Assembly: GCA_035498405.1 (NCBI GenBank)
Contig: DATKAE010000078.1
Coordinates: forward strand, 1-64,000
From: DATBFU01 sp035498405
Lineage (GTDB): Bacteria; Acidobacteriota; Thermoanaerobaculia; UBA5066; Gp7-AA6
Direction of reading: 5' to 3'
Length of the DNA: 64,000 nucleotides
Below the pieces are notes generated by a model, which worked only from the letters and a program-made list of their open reading frames with translations, was not told the DNA's origin and ran no database searches. Positions 48,012 to 55,066 of the stretch are shown piece by piece. The translations under genes were made by a program, and so were the position numbers. The stretch's first letter is position 1. The number at the start of each line of letters is the position of its first letter.

Positions 48012-48955
48012 GGCTTTCGAGACGGCGTGGGCCCCGGCGTCGGCGCCTTCGACGGCGCCGCGCGGCTCGCCTCCTCGAACTGACAGACGGCCTTCACATT
48101 CGCGATGTGGTCCGGCGTGACCGATACGCCCTCGATGGCGTTCTCGGGCAAGTTCAGCTGCGCCTCGTAGAGCGATTCGGGCACGTTGCCCAAGACGAAG
48201 CTGACGGCGATCGCGTCGACGTGCCGCAGATATGCCGCCGTCTGGGCAATCCCTTCCGGGGGTCCGATCGCCCCGTGGCCCGGAACCATCTTCTGGATCT
48301 TCAAGGGGGATAGGCGCGCCAGGTTTGCCTCCCAGCCCTTCGGGTCGACGTCGGGCGACCGCAAGTACGGGAGAACGCCGTTGCACGCGAGGTCGCCCGC
48401 GAACAAGATCCCGTCCGCCGGCAGCACCACGACCAGATCGCCTTGCGTGTGGCCCGGGCCCAGATAGTAGATCTCGGCGCGCCGCCTCTCGCCGCCGACG
48501 AAGAGACACCGTTCCGAGACGGTCATGAGGACCGAGCCGGCCGGCGTCTTCGAAGAGGCTGACTTGCCCTGCGCCGAAGGAGCAGCCTCGCCCAGAACCG
48601 AGAGGATGCCGGCGGCGGCCCTCTCGGAGCTGACGATCTGCGCGCCCGCCGCCGCGAAGGCGGGGGCGCCCCCGGCGTGGTCCCGATGCGCGTGCGTCAC
48701 GAGAAGATAGCGGGGCTTTCGGCCGGTCGTCTTCTGGATCTCCTCGACCAAGGCGCTGCCGACTTCCGGGCTCATACCGGCGTCCACGGCGAAGACGACG
48801 TCGCCGACGGTGAACCAGCCGGCGTTGGCCCCGCCGGGCGTGCGAGTCGCCCAGACACCCTCGGCGAGTTTCTCGGAAGCCAGGCTCGTTTGGGCGGCCG
48901 CGGCGGCGGACAGCCCGGACAGCAGACCCCACAAGAGCGCGAAACGACGCATCAT
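48008..48955 (-). CDS. Secreted metallo-beta-lactamase-fold hydrolase
   Basis: 315 residues with a signal peptide (about 1-21). THAHRDHAGG holds the HxHxDH zinc site; the third His is in GPGHTQGD, the Asp in LFAGDLACNG and the last His in VPGHG. This layout fits the group of periplasmic MBL proteins near SoxH/quinoprotein relay enzymes, not a proven beta-lactamase. The tail is Pro-rich. The start has GAGGAG upstream; two adjacent ATGs (48955, 48952) are possible. Confidence 0.82.
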   Translation of the reverse strand: MMRRFALLWGLLSGLSAAAAAQTSLASEKLAEGVWATRTPGGANAGWFTVGDVVFAVDAGMSPEVGSALVEEIQKTTGRKPRYLLVTHAHRDHAGGAPAFAAAGAQIVSSERAAAGILSVLGEAAPSAQGKSASSKTPAGSVLMTVSERCLFVGGERRRAEIYYLGPGHTQGDLVVVLPADGILFAGDLACNGVLPYLRSPDVDPKGWEANLARLSPLKIQKMVPGHGAIGPPEGIAQTAAYLRHVDAIAVSFVLGNVPESLYEAQLNLPENAIEGVSVTPDHIANVKAVCQFEEASRAAPSKAPTPGPTPSRKP

Positions 48956-49034
48956 CGTGACTCCTCCCGGACTCGTTCGTCAGGTTCGATCCCGGGCCCC
49001 CACAACACCGGAGCCCACTCGGCGATTTCCGGAA

Positions 49035-49745
49035 TCAGTCGCGGGCCACCGGCGCGCGGGAGCGCACGGCGCGCGCGAATTCCTCGAAGAGCCGGTGAGA
49101 AGCCGCATCCTGAGCCGCCAGGTTCTCCGGGTGCCACTGCACCGCGAGGAGCCAGGGCTCCGTCTGCTCGACCGCCTCGATCACCCCGTCCGGGGCCCGC
49201 GCCGCCGCCGTCAGACCCGGAGCGGTCCGGTCGATCGCCTGGTGGTGGCGGCTGTTGACGGCAAGCTCGTCGGTCGCGGCGATCGCCGAGAGCCTCGTGC
49301 CGGGCGCGATCCGCACGACGTGATCGAGCCGTTTCTCGTTCCTCTCTTGCTCGACGTTCTGGTGCACCACGCTCGACGGCCTTTCCGTCGGCAGGTCTTG
49401 AATCAGCGTGCCGCCCAAGGCCACGTTGACGACCTGAAGGCCGCGGCAGATGGCGAGCGTCGGCGCCTGGCAGCGGCGCGCCCGCTCGAAGAGGGCGAAG
49501 TCGGTGCGGTCGCGACCGGGGTCCAACTCCAGGTTCGCATCGGCCCGGGGCGCCTGGCCATAGAGCGAAGGATCCACGTCGCCGCCGCCGCCGAGCACGA
49601 CGCCGTCGAAATCTTGACCCACCGGGGAATCGGGAGGCAGGATCACGATCTCCTCGCGCCGAAAGCCCGCGGCCATCAAGGCCCGGACGTAGTCGCTCTC
49701 CTCGCCCTCGGAGGCGTCCCGGTCCAGGGTCAGGGCGATGCGCAT
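49035..49745 (-). CDS. Class I glutamine amidotransferase-like hydrolase (peptidase C26, PuuD type)
   Basis: 236 residues. LGGGGDVDPSLYGQ, nucleophile Cys in LAICRGLQVVNVALGG and His-x-Glu in AVQWHPE make the Cys-His-Glu triad. The GGGDVDP and Leu-rich pattern mark the gamma-glutamyl-GABA hydrolase branch, which cleaves gamma-glutamyl amides. TAGAAT ends 9 nt before the ATG. No other putrescine genes are nearby. Confidence 0.85.
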   Translation of the reverse strand: MRIALTLDRDASEGEESDYVRALMAAGFRREEIVILPPDSPVGQDFDGVVLGGGGDVDPSLYGQAPRADANLELDPGRDRTDFALFERARRCQAPTLAICRGLQVVNVALGGTLIQDLPTERPSSVVHQNVEQERNEKRLDHVVRIAPGTRLSAIAATDELAVNSRHHQAIDRTAPGLTAAARAPDGVIEAVEQTEPWLLAVQWHPENLAAQDAASHRLFEEFARAVRSRAPVARD

Positions 49746-49754
49746 GGCAGAGGA

Positions 49755-49760
49755 ATTCTA
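49755..49760 (-). promoter_or_regulatory. -10 box TAGAAT, 9 nt before ATG 49745
   Basis: Lies in a 38-bp gap behind the thiolase gene and implies that the C26 hydrolase has its own start, although read-through from the thiolase is also possible. Confidence 0.5.
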
Positions 49761-49783
49761 AGGGGTCCGATCCCGCCTCGGAC

Positions 49784-50965
49784 CTAGTCCCGTTCGAACA
49801 GAACCGCCATCCCCATGCCGCCCGACACGCACAGGGTGGCGAGGCCCCGTTTCGCCTCCCGCCTCTTCATCTCGTGGAGCAGGGTCGCCGTCATGCGCGC
49901 CCCCGTGGCGCCGATCGGATGCCCCAGCGCGATCGCCCCGCCGTTGACGTTGACGCGCGTCAGGTCGAGCCGTAGCTCCCGGACGCAGGCGATGACCTGC
50001 GCGGCGAAGGCCTCGTTCAACTCGATGAGCTCGACGTCGGAGAGCGACTTGCCGGCCTTCTGCAGCACGGCCCGGACGGCAGGCACGGGGCCGATGCCCA
50101 TGCGGGCCGGATCGACTCCCGCCGAGGTCCAGGCCGCGATCCGCGCCAGAGGCCGGCCGCCGGACTTCTGCACCTCCTCCTCGCTGGCCAGCACGAGTGC
50201 GGCGGCTCCATCGGTGATCCCCGAAGAGTTGCCCGCATGAACCGTTCCGTTCTGCGGATCGAAGACGGGCGGCAGCCTTCGCAGCGCTTCGAGCGTCGAG
50301 TCCGGGCGCGGGTGCTCGTCGCGTTCGACCCGCACACTCCCCTTCTTGCCCGCGATCTCGACCGGAGCGATCTCCTCCCGGAAGCGCCCGGACTCGATCG
50401 CCTCCGCGGCGCGACGCTGTGACTCCACGGCGTAGGCATCCTGCTCCTCGCGCCGGATCGAATACTCCCGGGCGAGGGTCTCGGCCGTCTCTCCCATCAA
50501 CTGACCGCAGAGCGGGCAGAGGAATCCATCCCGGTACATCGCGTCGACGAGCTCAGCGTGCCCCATGCGATGACCGAAGCGCGCGCGCGGAAGAAGATAT
50601 GGCGTGGCCGACATGCACTCGGTCCCGCCGGCCAGAACCAGGTCGTTCTCGCCGGCGGCAATGGACAGGGCCCCGAGCGTGATCGCCTTCAGCGACGAGG
50701 CACAGGCCTTGTTGACCGTGAAGGCGGGCACCGACTCGGGAACGCCGGCGCGGCGCGACACCTGCCGGGCGGTGTTGGGGCCGCCTCCCGCCTGCCGGGC
50801 GTGCCCGAAAATCGTCTCGTCGATCGCGGTCGCCGGCAGGCCCGACCGCTCGATCGCCGCTCGCGCCGCCACCTCACCGAGATCGGCGGCCGAGAGGGAT
50901 GCGAAGGAACCTCCAAACTTCCCGATCGGAGTTCGGGCCGCCGAGAGGACGAACACGGGCCGCAT
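49784..50965 (-). CDS. Acetyl-CoA C-acyltransferase (thiolase)
   Basis: 393 residues. Nucleophile Cys in NKACASSLKAI (about 85-95), His in NGGAIALGHPIGATGARM and second Cys in LCVSGGMGMA are all present, as in biosynthetic/degradative thiolase II. It joins or splits acyl-CoA. With the crotonases, aldehyde dehydrogenase and dienoyl-CoA reductase it suggests fatty or aromatic acyl-CoA turnover. TAGAAT ends 9 nt before the ATG. Confidence 0.9.
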   Translation of the reverse strand: MRPVFVLSAARTPIGKFGGSFASLSAADLGEVAARAAIERSGLPATAIDETIFGHARQAGGGPNTARQVSRRAGVPESVPAFTVNKACASSLKAITLGALSIAAGENDLVLAGGTECMSATPYLLPRARFGHRMGHAELVDAMYRDGFLCPLCGQLMGETAETLAREYSIRREEQDAYAVESQRRAAEAIESGRFREEIAPVEIAGKKGSVRVERDEHPRPDSTLEALRRLPPVFDPQNGTVHAGNSSGITDGAAALVLASEEEVQKSGGRPLARIAAWTSAGVDPARMGIGPVPAVRAVLQKAGKSLSDVELIELNEAFAAQVIACVRELRLDLTRVNVNGGAIALGHPIGATGARMTATLLHEMKRREAKRGLATLCVSGGMGMAVLFERD

Positions 50966-50974
50966 GACAACCGG

Positions 50975-50980
50975 ATTCTA
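50975..50980 (-). promoter_or_regulatory. -10 box TAGAAT, 9 nt before ATG 50965
   Basis: Short-spacer type in the 99-bp gap downstream of the histidine kinase gene. Confidence 0.5.
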
Positions 50981-51064
50981 CGCGGGCCGACCGCCCCGGA
51001 TCGTGCCGCCGCGGCACGGGGCCTTGCCGCCCGGACGAGACGAGAGCCGGGCCATTCGCCACCG

Positions 51065-51931
51065 CTACCGGACCAGCGGCAGCGTGACCGTGAACCGGGT
51101 TCCCTTGCCCATGCTGCTCTCGACGGCAATCGTCCCTTTGTGGGCCTCGACGATCCACCGCGCAATCGAGAGGCCCAGACCGGAGCCTCCCGTGTAGGCC
51201 CGCCGCGCGCGGTCACTCCGGAAGAACCGCTCGAAAACGAACGGCAGGTCTTTTTCCGGAATGCCGATGCCCGTGTCCGAGACCTCCATGATCGCCTGCG
51301 CGGGAGCCGTCGTGAGCCGCACCCGAATCGAGCCGCCCGGCGGGGTGTAGCGCACGGCGTTCTCCAGGAGGTTGTGGAAGACTTGGCGGAACCGGTCCGC
51401 GTCCACGAACGCGGTGACCGGCTTCTCGGGGATCTCCGCGGTGACCGAAAGACCCCGATCCGCGGCCGCGGGAACCAGGTCCCGAGCGATCTCCGCGAGA
51501 AGCCGCGCCAGATCGAGGTTCGCGAAGGAGAGGGTGATGCGCCCGCTCTCCCCGCGAACGAGGAAGAGCAGGTTTTGGGAGAGACGGGTCAGGTGGCGCA
51601 CCTCGAGCAGAGCGCTTCCCAGCGCCTCCCGGTACTCTTCCGCGGGCCGCTCCTCCTCGAGCGTCACCTCGAGCGAGCCCCGCAGGACCGTCAAAGGCGT
51701 GCGCAGCTCGTGCGAGACGTCGGCGATGAATTGCTGCTGCTCCTTCTCGGCAGTGGCGAGCGCGTCGATGCGCGTGTTGAGTCGCTCGGCGATTTCGCGG
51801 GCGTCGCCCGAGAGGTCGTCGGCCGGGACCCGCCGCAGCGGGTGCGACTCGGTCTCCGCCAGCCGCCTCCGCAGGATCTCGAGCTCGGCGACCACCCTTT
51901 CGGGCTTCCCCCGGCGCGAGAAGAGCGCCAC
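51065..51931 (-). CDS. Histidine kinase without transmembrane segments
   Basis: 288 residues, all soluble. Residues 12-65 include DAREIAERLNTRIDAL, which looks like the second helix of a HAMP domain. Then HisKA with FIADVSHELRTPLTVL (phospho-His), N box HNLLENAVRYT, G1 DTGIGIP, F box FERFFR and G2 GGSGLGLS. The catalytic core is complete, but the usual two-helix sensor module is missing. The ATG starts 3 nt after the response regulator stop. The small membrane protein at the head of the unit could supply membrane contact. Confidence 0.85.
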   Translation of the reverse strand: MALFSRRGKPERVVAELEILRRRLAETESHPLRRVPADDLSGDAREIAERLNTRIDALATAEKEQQQFIADVSHELRTPLTVLRGSLEVTLEEERPAEEYREALGSALLEVRHLTRLSQNLLFLVRGESGRITLSFANLDLARLLAEIARDLVPAAADRGLSVTAEIPEKPVTAFVDADRFRQVFHNLLENAVRYTPPGGSIRVRLTTAPAQAIMEVSDTGIGIPEKDLPFVFERFFRSDRARRAYTGGSGLGLSIARWIVEAHKGTIAVESSMGKGTRFTVTLPLVR

Positions 51932-51934
51932 CCA

Positions 51935-52639
51935 CTACTCCTCGCCGGAAACGGGCTCGCCGCCGCGCGCCGGGCGAATTCGGTAGCCCACGCCGCGCAC
52001 GGTCTGGATCAGCTTCTCGCGTCCAGCCGACTCGAGCTTCTTTCGAAGCGCGTTGATGTACACGTCGATGATGTTCGTCGACAAATCGAAGGTGTCCTCC
52101 CAGATGCGGGCCTGGATCTCCGAGCGGGAGACGACCTTGCCGCGCCGGCGCAGCAACAACTCAAACAGCGCCCCCTCCCGCGCGGTGAGCCGGACGGGCT
52201 CGCCGCCGCGCACGACCTCCCGCGAATCCGGATCGTAGGAGATCTCTCCCGACGCGATCGGGCCGGGCTCCGCCACTTCGGTCCGGCGCAGCAGGGCCCG
52301 CAGCCGGGCGAGAAGCTCTCGGAAGGAAAACGGCTTGACCAGGTAGTCATCGGCACCGGCGTCCAGCCCCTCGATTTTGTTCTCGACCGTGTCCCTCGCC
52401 GTGAGCATCAGGATCTTGGGGCGAAGCCCCCGCGCGCGAATCTCTCGGCACAGCTCGAGGCCGTCGCGCGAACCGGGAAGCAGCAGGTCGAGAATCAGCA
52501 GGTCGAAGGGAGAGGAGGACACCCTCTCCAACGCCGCGTCGGCGTCGCCGGCCGTCTCGACGGTGTAGCCCTTCTCGGCCAGTCCCTTCTTCAAGAACTG
52601 CGCGATCCGCTGTTCGTCTTCGACGACGAGGATTCTCAT
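51935..52639 (-). CDS. OmpR/PhoB-family response regulator
   Basis: 234 residues. Receiver domain with acidic pocket VVEDE, phospho-Asp in LLILDLLLPG (about D51), Thr in MLTARD and Lys in LVKPFS; then a winged-helix domain ending VRGVGYRIR. The sequence is close to CopR/CusR-type regulators, which control metal or periplasmic stress genes. The ATG overlaps the small membrane protein stop (ATGA). The unit is divergent from sodC, a plausible target. Confidence 0.9.
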   Translation of the reverse strand: MRILVVEDEQRIAQFLKKGLAEKGYTVETAGDADAALERVSSSPFDLLILDLLLPGSRDGLELCREIRARGLRPKILMLTARDTVENKIEGLDAGADDYLVKPFSFRELLARLRALLRRTEVAEPGPIASGEISYDPDSREVVRGGEPVRLTAREGALFELLLRRRGKVVSRSEIQARIWEDTFDLSTNIIDVYINALRKKLESAGREKLIQTVRGVGYRIRPARGGEPVSGEE

Positions 52640-52857
52640 GGCGTCTCTCCCGGGCGGGTGCCCCCGCCGACCGGGGGCCGCCGCGCCTTCAAGAAGGAGA
52701 CCACGAAGACCGAGCCGGCGCCGACGGCAAAGCCTCCGGCGAAGTGGGACAGCTGGCCCCCCGAGCAAACGGAAACGAGCGCTCCGGCGCCGACTAAGCC
52801 AGCGAGCAAGAGGCGTGAAACCTCGACCGGCGGCACGAATTCGGAGAGTCGCGTCAT
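52636..52857 (-). CDS. Small two-helix membrane protein heading the two-component unit
   Basis: 73 residues. Two hydrophobic segments (about 14-32 and 41-58) joined by SGGQLSHF, then a basic Pro/Gly-rich tail. The gene is coupled to the response regulator (4-nt overlap) and shares a 69-bp divergent gap with sodC. No family recognised. It may be the membrane part that the soluble kinase lacks. Confidence 0.6.
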   Translation of the reverse strand: MTRLSEFVPPVEVSRLLLAGLVGAGALVSVCSGGQLSHFAGGFAVGAGSVFVVSFLKARRPPVGGGTRPGETP

Positions 52858-52868
52858 GGTTCTCTGGC

Positions 52869-52886
52869 GGGCGAGCGCTTGCGCCC
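52869..52886. promoter_or_regulatory. Palindromic element GGGCG-N8-CGCCC in the divergent gap
   Basis: GGGCGAGCGCTTGCGCCC with 5-bp arms and AGCGCT inside. It lies midway between the two-component unit and sodC, where the response regulator could bind. No direct repeat typical of OmpR sites was found. Confidence 0.3.
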
Positions 52887-52895
52887 CATATCTTC

Positions 52896-52901
52896 TATCA
52901 T
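52896..52901 (+). promoter_or_regulatory. -10 box TATCAT, leadered (sodC)
   Basis: 25 nt before ATG 52927, which carries an AGGAGGAG site. Confidence 0.35.
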
Positions 52902-52926
52902 CCGGCTTCGCAAGGAGGAGGAAAGT

Positions 52927-53457
52927 ATGAAGAGGAGACGGAACTTCCTGGTTCTGCCGGTGGCGGTCGGCGGATTCCTGCTCACCGGCCTCTGGGCGAC
53001 CGCGGCCGATGCGCCCGCCCAGGCCAAGGCCAAGATCGAGCCCCGCAGCGGTTCCAAAGTCACTGGAATGGCGACGTTCACGGAGCTTCCCGGCGGCGGC
53101 GTCAAGGTCGTGGTTTCCATCGAGCAGGCCCCGCCCGGGATGCACGGCCTGCATGTCCACGAGAAGGGAGATTGCTCCGACCCGGAGGCCAAGTCCGCCG
53201 GCGGCCACTTCAACCCGACCTCGATGGCCCACGCCGGACCGATGGATCCGGAGCACCACGCGGGGGACCTTGGCAACATCGAGATTCAAGCGGACGGAAC
53301 GGGCCACCTGGAAATCACGTCCAAGATGCTGACGGTCAAGCCGGGACCGAACTCGGTGGTCGGCAAGGCCGTCATCTTCCACGAGAAGCCGGACGACCTG
53401 AAGACGCAGCCGACCGGCAATGCCGGCGGGCGGCTGGGCTGCGGGGTCATTCAGTAG
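52927..53457 (+). CDS. sodC: SodC: secreted Cu/Zn superoxide dismutase
   Basis: 176 residues with a signal peptide (about 1-26, cleavage near ATA-AD). GLHVHEKGDCSD gives two copper His and the first disulphide Cys; GGHFNP and the H-A-G-D-L-G-N block give bridging and zinc ligands; VIFHEK the last copper His; NAGGRLGCGVI the substrate-guiding Arg and second Cys. It removes periplasmic superoxide. The ATG has GGAGGAG. A strong hairpin follows the stop. Confidence 0.93.
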   Translation: MKRRRNFLVLPVAVGGFLLTGLWATAADAPAQAKAKIEPRSGSKVTGMATFTELPGGGVKVVVSIEQAPPGMHGLHVHEKGDCSDPEAKSAGGHFNPTSMAHAGPMDPEHHAGDLGNIEIQADGTGHLEITSKMLTVKPGPNSVVGKAVIFHEKPDDLKTQPTGNAGGRLGCGVIQ

Positions 53458-53479
53458 TCCCTGCCCACAACGAGCAGGA

Positions 53480-53505
53480 GGGAGGCGGCTGAGGCGCCGC
53501 CTCCC
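53480..53505 (+). terminator. Hairpin after sodC
   Basis: A perfect 10-bp stem, GGGAGGCGGC/GCCGCCTCCC, around a 6-nt loop, 23 nt after the sodC stop. The T-run after it is short (GTCTT), so termination may be partly factor-dependent. Confidence 0.6.
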
Positions 53506-53575
53506 GTCTTGCAGGCCAGTTTCCACTCGGCTGGCCCTTGTCACTGGCCGCCGCGCCACGGTTCAATAGCCCGCC

Positions 53576-55018
53576 ATGAGCCCTCCCTCCTTCGACCTCT
53601 CTCCCGAAGAAATCCGGAAGATGGGATCGGCCGCGGCCGAGGCGGTGGCCGAGCACCGCGCCCAACTTCTCTCGCGCCCGGTCTTCGGCAAGGTCTCGGA
53701 CGCCTCGCTCTTCGAGGAACCCGTGCCGGAGGAGGGGCAGCCTTTCGAACAAGTGCTCGCTTTCGCCCGCCGACACATTCTCCCCTTCCCGATGGGAAAT
53801 TCTCATCCGCGCTTCTACGGATTCATCAACGCCACCGCCGACCCCGTGGGGATCGTGGCCGATTACCTCGCCGCGGCCATGAATCCCAACTGCTGGGGGG
53901 GCGATCACGCGGCGATCCACGTCGAGCATCGCGTCGTGCGCTGGCTGGCCGAGATGTTGGGATTCCCGGCCGAGGCCGAAGGCATCCTCGTCTCGGGCGG
54001 GTCGATGGCGAACTTCACGGCGCTCGCCGCCGCGCGTTGCGCGATGTTCGCCGGCAACGTACGCGAGGAGGGTCTCGTCGGCAAGGCGCCGCTGACCGTC
54101 TATGCCTCCGACCAGGTCCACTCCTGCGTGGACAAGGCGGTCGATCTGCTCGGAATCGGAACGAATCAGCTCCGAAAGATCCCGACCGACGCGCAGTTTC
54201 GGATCCGGATGGATCTGCTCGAGCGCGCCGTCGCGGAGGACCGCGAGGCGGGCAGGCTACCCGCGATCGTCGTCGGCAACGCCGGCACGGTCAACACCGG
54301 GGCGATCGATCCCCTCGAAGCACTGTCCGAATTCTGCCGCCGCGAGTCGCTCTGGTTCCACGTGGACGGGGCGTACGGCGCCATGGCCGCGATTTCTCCC
54401 GCGCTCGCACCGCTCTTTGCCGGGATGGAGCGCGCCGACTCGATCGCCGCCGACCCGCACAAGTGGCTCTACGTCCCGTACGAGGCGGGAGCAACCCTCG
54501 TGCGCGAGCCGGGCCGCCTCGGAGCGGCGTTCCGGAGATTTCCGGAGTATCTCGCCTCCGACCCCGAGTCCCCCTTTCCGGGGCCCGCCTGGTTTGCCGA
54601 GCGCGGAGTGGAGCTGTCGCGCGGGTTCAAGGCCCTCAAGGTGTGGATGGGCCTGAAGACCCACGGGCGCCGCGGCTACGCCGCCGCGATCGAGAACGAC
54701 GTCCGGCTGGCGCGATGGCTGGCCCAGGAGGTCGACCGACGACCGGACTTCGAACGGCTCGCCGACTCGGTCCTCTCGATCGTCAACTTTCGCTACCGTC
54801 CCGCCGACCGGGCGATGCCGGACGAAGCGCTCGACCGCCTGAACCGAAGGATCATCAACCGGCTCGTGGGTGACGGATCCTTCTTCCTGGCCCCGACCGT
54901 CTTGAAGGGGCGGTCGTCCCTTCGCGTCGCGATCGTGAACTTCCGGACGCGGGAGGAGGATCTCGCGGCCCTCCTCGAGGAGTCGGTGCGCATCGGGCGG
55001 GAGATCGCGGATCGCTGA
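53576..55018 (+). CDS. PLP-dependent group II amino acid decarboxylase
   Basis: 480 residues. HPRFYGFI and NPNCWGGDHAAIHVE form the substrate site, HVDGAYGA carries the PLP-binding Asp, and ADPHKWLYVPYEAG the PLP Lys. It belongs to the aromatic-L-amino-acid/tyrosine/glutamate decarboxylase family; the exact amino acid cannot be told. Some members are aldehyde synthases. It stands alone, without a transporter beside it; neither a TANNNT box nor a good ribosome site precedes the ATG. Confidence 0.85.
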   Translation: MSPPSFDLSPEEIRKMGSAAAEAVAEHRAQLLSRPVFGKVSDASLFEEPVPEEGQPFEQVLAFARRHILPFPMGNSHPRFYGFINATADPVGIVADYLAAAMNPNCWGGDHAAIHVEHRVVRWLAEMLGFPAEAEGILVSGGSMANFTALAAARCAMFAGNVREEGLVGKAPLTVYASDQVHSCVDKAVDLLGIGTNQLRKIPTDAQFRIRMDLLERAVAEDREAGRLPAIVVGNAGTVNTGAIDPLEALSEFCRRESLWFHVDGAYGAMAAISPALAPLFAGMERADSIAADPHKWLYVPYEAGATLVREPGRLGAAFRRFPEYLASDPESPFPGPAWFAERGVELSRGFKALKVWMGLKTHGRRGYAAAIENDVRLARWLAQEVDRRPDFERLADSVLSIVNFRYRPADRAMPDEALDRLNRRIINRLVGDGSFFLAPTVLKGRSSLRVAIVNFRTREEDLAALLEESVRIGREIADR

Positions 55019-55053
55019 GTCTCGGCGCTCGACACGCGGCGCCGTCCCGGGAC

Positions 55054-55059
55054 TAGACT
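55054..55059 (+). promoter_or_regulatory. -10 box TAGACT, 7 nt before GTG 55067
   Basis: Short-spacer type. It favours GTG 55067 over ATG 55079 as the start of the M1 peptidase. Confidence 0.6.
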
Positions 55060-55066
55060 CGTCCGG

